From: an uncultured Brachyspira sp.
GTDB taxonomy: Bacteria; Spirochaetota; Brachyspiria; Brachyspirales; Brachyspiraceae
Direction of reading: 5' to 3'
Length of the DNA: 44,666 nucleotides
Assembly: GCF_944390595.1 (NCBI RefSeq)
Contig: NZ_CALXRN010000032.1
Span: 1-44,666, forward strand
The translations under genes were made by a program, and so were the position numbers. The notes under the pieces were generated by a model, which had not been told where the DNA came from, searched no databases, and worked only from the letters and a program-made list of their open reading frames with translations. Shown piece after piece: positions 37,169 to 44,666 of the stretch. Numbering within the stretch: the first letter of the stretch is position 1; each line of letters starts with the position of its first letter.

Positions 37169-37390
37169 ATTAAAATCTCTCTATATTTATTTTAACACTT
37201 TAAATATTATTGTCAATTTTATATAAATTATTTTGATTATAAAAAATTATGATATAACATTTTTTAAGTTTTTTAATTATAAAAAACTTTTTCTATAAAT
37301 ATAAAAGTATTGAAAAATTATTCTTTATACTATATTCTATACGGATACTATTTATAATAATTTGTTTATTAACAAAAAGAGGATAATATT

Positions 37391-38446
37391 ATGAAAGCAT
37401 GGAATGGACTTTTAAGAGAATACAAAGAGTATTTGCCTATTACAGATAAAACCCCTTTGATTAGTTTGCATGAAGGAAACACCCCTTTAATAAAAGCTGA
37501 AAAAATAGGAAAAGAACTTGGAGGAATAGAGTTATATTTTAAATATGACGGGCTTAATCCTACAGGCTCATTTAAAGACAGAGGCATGGTTATGGCTGTT
37601 GCTAAAGCACTTGAAGAAGGTTCTAAGGCTATAATGTGTGCTTCTACTGGAAATACTTCTGCATCTGCTGCTGCCTATGCTGCTAGAAGCGGTATTCAAT
37701 GTATCGTAATTATACCAGACGGAAATATTGCTTTGGGAAAATTGGCACAGGCTTTAATGTATGGTGCTAAGGTTATAGCTATTAAAGGCAACTTTGATGA
37801 GGCATTAAAAGCTGTTATTGAAATTACAAATAAATATCCTATAACTTTGGTAAACTCTATTAATCCTTTCAGACTTCAAGGACAGAAAACTTCTGCTTTT
37901 GAAATTTGCGATACTTTAGGAAAAGCACCTGATTATTTGGTTATACCTGTAGGAAATGCTGGAAATATATCTGCATATTGGATGGGTTTTAAAGAGTATA
38001 AAGAAAACGGCAAGTCATCTAATTTACCAAAGATGATAGGTTTTGAGGCTGAAGGCTCTGCTGCTATAGTGCAAAATAGGGTAATAGAAAATCCTCAAAC
38101 TATTGCTACTGCTATAAAAATAGGAAATCCTGCCAGCTGGAAATTGGCTGTTAATGCTGCAAATGAATCAAATGGTTTTATAGATTCTGTTACTGATGAT
38201 GAAATATTAGAGGCTTATAAAATGCTTACAAGAGAAGAGGGTATATTTGCTGAACCTGCTTCTGCTGCTTCATTAGCTGGTATAATTAAAACTTATAAAG
38301 CCGGTAAATTAAATAAAGGAGATACTGTAGTTTCTGTACTTACAGGAAACGGACTTAAAGATCCCGATAATGCTATTAAAGTTTGTAATGCTCCTATAAA
38401 AGTTGATAACAATATAGAAGAAATAAGGAATGCTATAGGAATATAA
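37391..38446 (+). CDS. thrC: Threonine synthase
   Basis: ThrC turns O-phosphohomoserine into threonine with pyridoxal phosphate. The 351-residue length fits the short bacterial form. Lys 62 in [11 protein letters not shown] is the PLP-binding lysine. The phosphate loop appears as [12 protein letters not shown], and [18 protein letters not shown] is the substrate region. AGAGGA lies upstream of the ATG. thrB follows after 2 bases, so these last two steps of threonine synthesis are one operon. The earlier steps are not in this window. Confidence 0.97.
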   Translation: MKAWNGLLREYKEYLPITDKTPLISLHEGNTPLIKAEKIGKELGGIELYFKYDGLNPTGSFKDRGMVMAVAKALEEGSKAIMCASTGNTSASAAAYAARSGIQCIVIIPDGNIALGKLAQALMYGAKVIAIKGNFDEALKAVIEITNKYPITLVNSINPFRLQGQKTSAFEICDTLGKAPDYLVIPVGNAGNISAYWMGFKEYKENGKSSNLPKMIGFEAEGSAAIVQNRVIENPQTIATAIKIGNPASWKLAVNAANESNGFIDSVTDDEILEAYKMLTREEGIFAEPASAASLAGIIKTYKAGKLNKGDTVVSVLTGNGLKDPDNAIKVCNAPIKVDNNIEEIRNAIGI

Positions 38447-38448
38447 TT

Positions 38449-39414
38449 ATGAATAATGTTAAAAAAGTTAAAAATAATAAAACTGTAATGAATAAAAAAT
38501 TAGTAACTTTCAAAATACCTGCTACTTCTGCTAATATTGGTTCTGGTTTTGATAGTGTAGGACTTGCTTTAGATTTGTACAATGAAATACATATTTATTC
38601 TAATGAAAATTCTAAAAAGATAGAGTTTGAAATCAGCGGAGAAGGTGAAAATGAAATATCAAAAGATGACAATATGATACTTGATGCCATGAAATTGGTA
38701 TATAAAAGATTAAAAGCAAAGCCGGATAAAGGATATATAATAAAATGTGTAAATAGAATACCTCTCTCACGCGGGCTTGGAAGCAGTTCTGCTGCTATAA
38801 TAGGAGGACTTCTTTCTGCTAATTATATACTTGGCAATAAGCTTTCTATAGAAGATGATATATTAAATATGTCTGTTCAATTGGAGGGACATCCGGATAA
38901 TGTATCTCCTGCCATACTTGGAGGAATAATATCCGGAGTTGTACGTAAAAATGAAGATTTCAAATATGTTAAAATTAATCCGCCTAAAAATTTAAAAGCA
39001 ATAGTAGCTATTCCAAATTTTCATTTAAGTACTGAAATTGCTAGAAATGCATTGCCTAAAGAAATAAGTTTTAAAGATGCCATATTCAATATTTCAAGAG
39101 CGGCACTTTTAACATCGGCTTTATCTTCAAACAGACTTGATTTGCTTGAAGTGGCAACAGATGATAAACTGCATCAGGATTATAGGGCTAAATTTATACC
39201 TGGGCTTAAAGATTTATTCAAACAGGCAAAAGATTCCGGAGCTTATTCTGTTACAATCAGCGGTGCCGGTTCTTCAATACTTGCATTGGTAAAAAATGAT
39301 GAGAAAATAATTAAAAAAGTTTCCGAATCCATGAAAAATAGTTTCTCTAAAAAGAAAATAGATTCTGAAATAAAAGTTCTAAATATTCCTGTGAAAGGTA
39401 TTTTAATAAAATAA
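38449..39414 (+). CDS. thrB: Homoserine kinase
   Basis: ThrB phosphorylates homoserine with ATP, making the substrate for ThrC. The 321-residue protein is a GHMP kinase: the start PATSANIGSGFDSVGLALDLYN, the ATP loop PLSRGLGSSSAAIIGG (GLGSSSAA at 109-116) and the C-terminal motif VTISGAGSSILALV. The first 15 residues are Lys/Asn-rich and not conserved, so a later start at Met 14 is possible, but TAGGA before the first ATG supports it. It is translationally close to thrC and ends at a clear terminator. Confidence 0.96.
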   Translation: MNNVKKVKNNKTVMNKKLVTFKIPATSANIGSGFDSVGLALDLYNEIHIYSNENSKKIEFEISGEGENEISKDDNMILDAMKLVYKRLKAKPDKGYIIKCVNRIPLSRGLGSSSAAIIGGLLSANYILGNKLSIEDDILNMSVQLEGHPDNVSPAILGGIISGVVRKNEDFKYVKINPPKNLKAIVAIPNFHLSTEIARNALPKEISFKDAIFNISRAALLTSALSSNRLDLLEVATDDKLHQDYRAKFIPGLKDLFKQAKDSGAYSVTISGAGSSILALVKNDEKIIKKVSESMKNSFSKKKIDSEIKVLNIPVKGILIK

Positions 39415-39427
39415 ATTTTTATTTTGT

Positions 39428-39461
39428 AACATGCTGGTATTTTTTATCAGCATGTTTTTTA
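39428..39461 (+). terminator. Terminator after thrCB
   Basis: AACATGCTGGT (39428-39438) pairs with ATCAGCATGTT (39446-39456) and is followed by a T-run. It lies just before the recN stop on the other strand and may serve both. Confidence 0.9.
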
Positions 39462-39464
39462 TAG

Positions 39465-41186
39465 TTATGATATTATAGATTTTTTGGCATGTTCTAATAA
39501 CTCTTCAGCATGTTTAATGCTTGCTTCTGTAATTTCTTTACCTGTAATCATTCTAGCTATTTCTTTAACACGCATAGAATCATCAAGTTCTTCAATTGTT
39601 GAAGTTACTATATCTTCTCCTTCATTTTTTGTAACTTTAAAATGATTATTGGCGTATATTGCAATCTGTGCTAAATGTGTAACACTTAAAACCTGTTTTC
39701 TTTTTGAAAGCGATGCTATCTTTTCTCCTATTACCTCAGCTATTCTTCCTCCGACTCCAACATCAATTTCATCGAATACGCATGTTTCGCAGTAATCTCC
39801 TATTGATAATACACTTTTTAATGAAAGCATTATTCTTGATATTTCACCGCCTGAAGCTATTTTTCTTAAAGGCTGGAACATACTTTGTTTATTTGGTGCT
39901 ATGATAAATTCTATATTATCTATACCGCTGGAAGAGGCTTTAACATGTGAGCCGTCTATAACAAGTATTCCGTCATCGTCTTCATCAAGTGTTATTTCTA
40001 CATCAAATTTTGTGGATGACATTCCTAAATCATTCATTTCATTTTCTATAGCTTTTATAAATTCGTCTTTTCTATTATGTCTTATTTCAGAAATTTCTTT
40101 TGCAAATTGCGAAGTTTTTTCTCTTAATGATTCAATTTCATTTTTGAGATTTTGAATATCATCTTCAGAGAAATTTAATGACTCCAATTTTTCTTTGGCT
40201 TCTTTTGCATAATTTATAATGTCTTTTATATTTGAGCCGTATTTTTTCTTTAATGTATTTATAAAGAAAAGCCTCTCATTTAAAGACTGCATTTCTTCAG
40301 GATCGAATTTAGTTTTTGCTCTTATTTCTGTCAATACGCTTTTTATATCTTCAAGATTTAATGTTATGCCTTCTATTTGAGAAGCCATATCAGAAAGTCT
40401 GTTATCATATTTTGATACAGCCTGCAATGCTGATATGCTTCTAGTAAGTTTTATATATGCTCCGGATTCGCTTCCGAATATATCTTTGTTAATAGAAGAT
40501 AATGAAGATGCTATACTTTCAGCATTTGACATCATAGTTATATCATTTTTTATATCTTCATCTTCATTTGGCTTTAATTTTGCATTCTCTATTTCATCTA
40601 TGGCATATTCCAAAAAAGATTTTTCTTTTAGGATTGTATTTTTATTTTGCAATATTTCATTGTACTGCTTTATAAGTTTTACTAATTTATTGTAATGCTC
40701 TTTATAATTTTCTAGTTTATCATCAATATTTAAATAGCTGTCATAAAAATTTAAATGATTAATAGGATTAAACAATGACTGATGTTCATGCTGTCCATGT
40801 ATATCAACTATTAAATCCCCAAGTTCTTTTAATTCTGCAACTTTTACTCCAACATTATTTATGAATGATTTACTTTTTCCGTCTTTTGTTATTTCTCTTT
40901 TTATATTAAGCTCATCATTATTTATTTCTATATTCCATTCTTTTAATTTTGATTTTACTATGTTTGATGATGACTGCAGACTGAAACATCCTGTAACTAT
41001 TAATCTGTCACCATTTGCTCCAACCATTCTAGTAGAACCTTTTTCTCCTGTTATAAGTTCTAATGCACTAATAATTATACTTTTTCCTGCACCTGTTTCT
41101 CCAGTTAATACATTAAATCCATTATTAAAATTAATTTTCAATTTATCTATTAGTACAAAATTTCTTATTTCAAGATATTTGAGCAT
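39465..41186 (-). CDS. recN: DNA repair protein RecN
   Basis: RecN is an SMC-like ATPase that tethers DNA ends in double-strand break repair. The 573 residues show the Walker A loop GETGAGKSII (29-38) near the start, a long coiled coil in the middle (about 150-380) and, near the end, the signature LASGGEISRIMLSLKSVL with Walker B CVFDEIDVGVGG. The H-loop is VTHLAQIA. The ATG overlaps the nadK stop by one base (TAATG), so the two are coupled. RecN is often next to NAD kinase in bacteria, which fits. Confidence 0.96.
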   Translation of the reverse strand: MLKYLEIRNFVLIDKLKINFNNGFNVLTGETGAGKSIIISALELITGEKGSTRMVGANGDRLIVTGCFSLQSSSNIVKSKLKEWNIEINNDELNIKREITKDGKSKSFINNVGVKVAELKELGDLIVDIHGQHEHQSLFNPINHLNFYDSYLNIDDKLENYKEHYNKLVKLIKQYNEILQNKNTILKEKSFLEYAIDEIENAKLKPNEDEDIKNDITMMSNAESIASSLSSINKDIFGSESGAYIKLTRSISALQAVSKYDNRLSDMASQIEGITLNLEDIKSVLTEIRAKTKFDPEEMQSLNERLFFINTLKKKYGSNIKDIINYAKEAKEKLESLNFSEDDIQNLKNEIESLREKTSQFAKEISEIRHNRKDEFIKAIENEMNDLGMSSTKFDVEITLDEDDDGILVIDGSHVKASSSGIDNIEFIIAPNKQSMFQPLRKIASGGEISRIMLSLKSVLSIGDYCETCVFDEIDVGVGGRIAEVIGEKIASLSKRKQVLSVTHLAQIAIYANNHFKVTKNEGEDIVTSTIEELDDSMRVKEIARMITGKEITEASIKHAEELLEHAKKSIIS

Positions 41187-42073
41187 TATCTACCCCAATT
41201 AAGTTTATTACGAAGTATATCATAAAATAATCTATTGGCACTTTGGAATATATAGCAGCTTCTATTGCTGACTTCTGCTTTTACAATATTATTATTATCA
41301 AATTTACATACTTCATATCCGTCTATAGTAATCATAGCTTTTAATGAATTGCTGGCTAATTCTAATTGTATGCTGTCGCCTTTAGGTATTACTAAAGGTC
41401 TGAATGTTAGTGAATGAGGAGCTACTGGTACAAATGAAATAGCATCAATAGTAGGTGCTAGTATAGGGCCTCCTGCACTTAAAGCATAAGCAGTAGAACC
41501 TGTAGGCGTAGCTATTACGACCCCGTCTCCTACAATAGATGATATCATTTTGCCGGATATTTTAATGTTTATATAAATTGCTCTTCCGCCGCATTTGCTT
41601 AAAACTAATTCATTAACAGCAAAATATTCTTTTACTTTTGAACTTTTAGTTGAAGATATTCTAACTGATAATAATGTTCTCGGTTCTATTTCATATAATG
41701 TTTTTCTATTATCAAAGTATTCCTCTAATATAAGGTATGCTTCATCCGGAGGAATTTCTGATATAAATCCTAATGTTCCGTTATATATAGGAAGAACTGA
41801 TATATCATATTTTATAGCTATTTTTAATGCAGATAATAAAGTTCCGTCTCCGCCTATTGATATAAGCATTGATACATCTTTTAATTGTTTTATTGCTTTA
41901 ATGATATTATAATATGTGGATATATCATAATCTACAACTATATCTTTTATATTATGCTTTTCTAATATTTTTTTTATATTTGCTACTATGATATTGGGGT
42001 CGCCTCTCATTTTATTAACGATGATCCCAACAGTATTTTTATTTTTTTTGTTGTTTTTTATATTACTTTCCAT
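41186..42073 (-). CDS. nadK: NAD kinase
   Basis: NadK makes NADP from NAD and ATP (or polyphosphate). The 295-residue protein has GGDGTLLSA near residue 75, the loop NGTLGFISEI and the NAD-site segment TPTGSTAYALSAGGPI. A basic leader of about 15 residues precedes the conserved part. It is the first gene of a two-gene unit with recN and has a consensus-like promoter upstream, diverging from plsC. Confidence 0.96.
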   Translation of the reverse strand: MESNIKNNKKNKNTVGIIVNKMRGDPNIIVANIKKILEKHNIKDIVVDYDISTYYNIIKAIKQLKDVSMLISIGGDGTLLSALKIAIKYDISVLPIYNGTLGFISEIPPDEAYLILEEYFDNRKTLYEIEPRTLLSVRISSTKSSKVKEYFAVNELVLSKCGGRAIYINIKISGKMISSIVGDGVVIATPTGSTAYALSAGGPILAPTIDAISFVPVAPHSLTFRPLVIPKGDSIQLELASNSLKAMITIDGYEVCKFDNNNIVKAEVSNRSCYIFQSANRLFYDILRNKLNWGR

Positions 42074-42106
42074 AATAAATTAATCTATCATTAAAAATAA
42101 AGTATA

Positions 42107-42135
42107 ATTATAACAAACACTCATTAATATATCAA
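42107..42135 (-). promoter_or_regulatory. Promoter of nadK-recN
   Basis: On the minus strand TTGATA (42130-42135), 17 bp, TATAAT (42107-42112), 33 bases upstream of the nadK ATG. Confidence 0.75.
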
Positions 42136-42178
42136 GGTATATATTGATAATTTTTTAATTTTGTATTAAACTGTCAAT

Positions 42179-42916
42179 ATGATTTTATTTAGTATATTTT
42201 ATTTTTTAATATCTATTACCTTTACATTGATATGTGTTTTAGTATTATTTTTATTTTATCCATTTGTTAGAATATTCAGCAGAGTATCAGCTATAAATTA
42301 TGTTCATTCTATAGCTAAGCTTTGGGGAAGCATAATAATGCGTTTAACTTTAGCGTCTTTCAAAATAGAAGGAAAAGAAAATTATGATCCTAACAAAACT
42401 TATTTATTAACACCTAATCATCAAAGCTCATTTGATATATTCTGCTGTTTTACAATATTTAGAAAATCTTATGCTTTTGTTTCAAAAGATACTTATGGAA
42501 AGGTTCCATTTATAGGGAAAGGAATGTCTCTTGCTAATTATATATTTGTGAAAAGAGGTACTGTAGGAGCGGCTAAGTCAATAGATGATATGGAAGAAAG
42601 GCTTAAATCAAATACAAGCATTATTATATACCCTGAAGGAACTAGAAGCGATAGCGGGGAAATAAAAAAAACTAAAAGGGGAATATTAAAGATAGCAGAG
42701 AGATGTCCTGATATTCCTGTGCTTCCGGTTGTTATATGCGGTACTAGAAATATTATGAAGGCTAGAAGCTTGAAAGTTTCTCCGTTTAGAAAAATAACAA
42801 TTAGATTTTTGAAGCCTTTTTATTTTAAAGATATAGAAGGCGATGATAATGCCAAGTTAGATTATTGGTATGATGTAATGTCAAAAAATTACAATGAGTT
42901 AAAGTCTGAAAAGTAA
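42179..42916 (+). CDS. plsC: 1-acyl-sn-glycerol-3-phosphate acyltransferase
   Basis: PlsC adds the second fatty acid to lysophosphatidic acid in phospholipid synthesis at the inner membrane. The 245-residue protein begins with a hydrophobic helix (about residues 3-28). The catalytic HX4D motif is NHQSSFD (His 81, Asp 86), with FVKRG and the acceptor-binding YPEGTRS block further on. The C-terminal VVICGTRNI and the basic residues after it also match. The start has no clear Shine-Dalgarno, so the exact N-terminus is uncertain. A small zinc-ribbon gene follows after 69 bases. Confidence 0.93.
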   Translation: MILFSIFYFLISITFTLICVLVLFLFYPFVRIFSRVSAINYVHSIAKLWGSIIMRLTLASFKIEGKENYDPNKTYLLTPNHQSSFDIFCCFTIFRKSYAFVSKDTYGKVPFIGKGMSLANYIFVKRGTVGAAKSIDDMEERLKSNTSIIIYPEGTRSDSGEIKKTKRGILKIAERCPDIPVLPVVICGTRNIMKARSLKVSPFRKITIRFLKPFYFKDIEGDDNAKLDYWYDVMSKNYNELKSEK

Positions 42917-42985
42917 TTAATAGGTATTTACAAAGTTAAAATTATCTGTATAATATTAGCTATTAAATTATATGAGGTAAAATAA

Positions 42986-43276
42986 ATGTCTGTAAAATGT
43001 GTTTGGTGCGGCAAACAAATAGAGGAAGTACAAGGTCAGGCTACTATGGATACCTGCGATGAATGCGAAGATTTTTTTGAAGAACATATTGATGATATAT
43101 CAGATTCTTTAAATGAGCTTCTTAAAAAAAATGAATCTTCATCATCAAAGCCTACAGATAAAAAGGCTTGTATTAGTTATTCTCTTATAACAGCCATTCA
43201 CATGTTAAGTTCAAAACCATATATAGAGTTTAAAGATTCTAAATATAAAGATTTACTTTCGGATAATAAAAAATGA
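42986..43276 (+). CDS. Small zinc-ribbon protein
   Basis: The 96-residue protein starts MSVKCVWCGKQIEE and continues with TCDECEDFFEEHIDD. Two CxxC pairs form a zinc-ribbon-like knuckle, followed by an acidic helix, a Ser/Lys linker and a helical end. No catalytic residues are seen. It is probably cytoplasmic. It overlaps the next gene by 4 bases (ATGA), so the two are translated together. GAGG precedes the ATG. I cannot name its family. Confidence 0.75.
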   Translation: MSVKCVWCGKQIEEVQGQATMDTCDECEDFFEEHIDDISDSLNELLKKNESSSSKPTDKKACISYSLITAIHMLSSKPYIEFKDSKYKDLLSDNKK

Positions 43277-43590
43277 GAAAATTATACATAATAACTTTTA
43301 TATTTTTTTGTTTTACTGTAAGTTTAGTGCCAAAATCTCAGGAGAATTTTTACTGCGAATATTGCGGCAATAGATTTAATTCTGTCAAAATATTAACATC
43401 TCAAAACTGTATGCGTCATCCTAATGGTAATTATAAAGGAAAGCATAAACTTTATGAGGGAAGCGAAAAAGATGAGTATACATGTAAATATTGCGGTAAT
43501 AAATATAAAACATTAAAACAATTAACTTCTGCAAAATGCATGCGTCATCCTAATGGTAATTATAAAGGATATCATGCTCCCACTTTATAA
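43273..43590 (+). CDS. Exported protein with two Cys/His repeats
   Basis: The 105-residue product has a signal peptide (about residues 1-22) followed by two near-identical units of about 38 residues. Each reads like YCEYCGNRFNSVKILTSQNC, then MRHPNGNYKGKH; the second is CKYCGNKYKTLKQLTSAKC, then MRHPNGNYKGYH. The CxxC pair plus the later Cys and His residues suggest a zinc or other metal site per unit, unusual for an exported protein. The linker is LYEGSEKDEYT. I recall similar repeats in other anaerobes but cannot name the family with certainty. It is coupled to the preceding zinc-ribbon gene by an ATGA overlap. Confidence 0.8.
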   Translation: MRKLYIITFIFFCFTVSLVPKSQENFYCEYCGNRFNSVKILTSQNCMRHPNGNYKGKHKLYEGSEKDEYTCKYCGNKYKTLKQLTSAKCMRHPNGNYKGYHAPTL

Positions 43591-43607
43591 TCTAGCTAAA
43601 AAATAAC

Positions 43608-44100
43608 TTGACTATAAATAATTTTAAATATATATTTATTATATTATTCTTATTTAATATTCTTTTATATTCTCAGACTCCAGATGTTAAATGCATTACA
43701 CAGAATAGTAGTTATAATAGAAATTCAGCTTTAATGTAATTCAAGATTTCCAGAACGTATATTATGTTATTGGGCTTCTAATTATAGTAAATTATTAAAG
43801 CACGGATAAAAATATGATGCTTTAACTCTGTAATTAGTATTAATTGATATTATACTTATAATATTTTTAATTAGTAATAAAATAAATTTATGTTGTAATG
43901 TAATGTAGTCAGCCACACATATAAAAGACTATCTATAATATTTTGAAATAAGGTGCCGGTTGATGCTACAGCTTGTAGGATGTTATTATGTTAGATTTAG
44001 TAAAAGAAAAACTATAATGGAAAAATTATAAAAAAGATAAAGTAGATTTTAATACAATCTCTAAATAACAGGTTTAAGTATACAGGAAATAGAAAAGTGA
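43608..44100 (+). pseudogene. Decayed ankyrin-repeat gene
   Basis: A signal-peptide-like start (FKYIFIILFLFNILLYSQ) leads into RNSALM followed by a stop. Fragments continue in shifted frames: CNSRFPERILCYW, SKLLKHG, KYDALTL, then LDLVKEKL, NYKKDKVDFNTISK and TGLSIQEIEK with a final stop at 44098-44100. Pieces like NSALM..AC.NSRFPEI, LLKHG and YDALTL fit the ankyrin-repeat helices (ALMxAxxxG, LLxxGA). At least three stops and two frameshifts break the frame, so it is a pseudogene. There is no Shine-Dalgarno at the start. It is a degraded accessory gene behind the Cys/His-repeat protein. Confidence 0.6.
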
Positions 44101-44139
44101 TAATAACAAAATGAATATTATATAATTTTAACTTTATAT

Positions 44140-44168
44140 TTGACAAAATATATTTTTTATGATATAAT
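44140..44168 (+). promoter_or_regulatory. Perfect consensus promoter before the heptamer tract
   Basis: TTGACA (44140-44145), exactly 17 bp, TATAAT (44163-44168). Transcription would start near 44175, directly before the repeat tract. Confidence 0.85.
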
Positions 44169-44187
44169 ATAAAAACAGATTTGAGAG

Positions 44188-44255
44188 AAACTCTAAACTC
44201 TAAACTCTAAACTCTAAACTCTAAACTCTAAACTCTAAACTCTAAACTCTAAACT
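44188..44255 (+). repeat. AAACTCT heptamer tandem repeat (9.7 copies)
   Basis: Nine exact copies of AAACTCT run from 44188 to 44250, followed by a partial unit AAACT. The tract lies in the 5' untranslated region of the following gene, between its promoter and its ribosome site. A weak stem, TTTAAC (44265-44270) with GTTAAA (44276-44281), and a T-run at 44287-44292 follow. Copy number could change by replication slippage. Confidence 0.95.
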
Positions 44256-44338
44256 TGTTTAAAATTTAACTAGGGGTTAAAAGTTGTTTTTTACATTTTT
44301 ATAATAATTAACTATAATTTAATTAAAAGGAAATAACA

Positions 44339-44666
44339 ATGAATAATGATTTTGAAAAACAAATATAACCATTCTTTTTTGTAGAACATAAAAATAGTGC
44401 TTCTCTTTGCCTAAATATTGGAGAATATAAAACAGAAATATTTGAAGAAAGAGAAGATGAAGGTTTTGAAGGCGGAGGGTATGATTGGCAGTCTTTGGCT
44501 ATAGTATTTTTAGAAGAAAAAGTGCCAGAGTTAAAAGGCATTATTGATTTTGATTCTGAGGCAAGTATGTTCTGTGCTTATAGTAGTAATATTGAAGCAT
44601 TAAAGAAATTTGCTTTGTTATTTAAAGATGCATGCGAAGATGATAAACTTATAAGCGATTTATTTT
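44339..44666 (+). pseudogene. Imm51-like immunity protein, interrupted at codon 10 (partial)
   Basis: AAAGGAA at 44326-44332 and ATG at 44339 start a frame that meets TAA at 44366-44368. The frame then stays open to the end of the window: PFFFVEHKNSASLCLNIGEY, EERED EGFEGGGYDWQSLA, then EEKVPELKGIIDFDSEASMFCAYSS and KKFALLFKDACED. This matches the Imm51 family of immunity proteins, which protect against polymorphic toxins. TAT or CAA in place of TAA would restore the usual start, so a single substitution explains the break. No toxin gene is visible in the window. The 3' end lies outside. Confidence 0.75.

Noticed and set aside
37266-37289. Near-palindrome AAGTTTTTTAATT upstream of thrC as a regulatory hairpin
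   Set aside because: Only A/T pairs with poor symmetry. No T-box or riboswitch features are present.
44188-44255. Heptamer tract as a telomere or CRISPR-like array
   Set aside because: There are no spacers, so it is not CRISPR. It resembles telomeric heptamers only in length, and it lies between a promoter and a gene start.

Overview
The window is very AT-rich and its gene set and codon use suggest a Brachyspira-like spirochaete. This assignment is an inference from gene content: GroEL with a GGM-rich tail, many lipoproteins and outer-membrane barrels, ankyrin-type remnants, a split transketolase and A/T-ending codons. It was not tested by any search. Most genes are ordinary chromosomal ones. 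Several promoters match the sigma-70 consensus very closely (TTGACA/T, 16-17 bp, TATAAT), and strong hairpin terminators separate many units.

Layout. 1-2337: the end of groEL, a terminator shared with convergent uvrB. 2373-7726: a glycosyltransferase gene broken by a one-base slip in an A-tract, an RND efflux pump gene broken by one in-frame TAA, and a divergent TetR-type regulator with a 10-bp inverted repeat between them. 7870-9344: two tandem paralogues of an unrecognised exported or anchored family, then a STAS anti-anti-sigma protein with its own promoter. 9424-16353: a giant predicted lipoprotein with a TolB-like propeller, TPR-like helices and two regions that resemble degenerate CHAT protease domains. 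16457-21660: an outer-membrane barrel, uppP (undecaprenyl-PP phosphatase) and ftsK. 21846-24030: a protein made of four tandem PTS EIIB domains, followed by a UgpC/MalK-type ATPase. 24098-28588: a lipoprotein, an 11-helix membrane protein and two more barrels of the same family as the first.

28600-35545: galM; a small transcription unit whose 27-codon ORF has UGA as its second codon; yjbQ; a Nim/PNPOx-like flavoprotein; tldD-tldE; and a two-subunit transketolase. 35609-37168 (minus): two overlapping BFD-like [2Fe-2S] miniproteins, an HdeD-family membrane protein and a DUF2147 protein. 37391-39414: thrC-thrB, the last steps of threonine synthesis. 39465-42073 (minus): nadK-recN. 42179-43590: plsC, a zinc-ribbon protein and an exported protein with two Cys/His repeats. 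43608-44666: an accessory, decaying end with an ankyrin-type pseudogene, a consensus promoter followed by nine AAACTCT heptamers, and an Imm51-like immunity gene with a stop at codon 10.

The most unusual items are the tetra-EIIB protein, the TolB/TPR/double CHAT-like lipoprotein, the small UGA-interrupted ORF, and the set of otherwise intact genes each carrying a single lesion (glycosyltransferase, RND pump, Imm51). All names come from motifs read by eye; no database comparison was possible.
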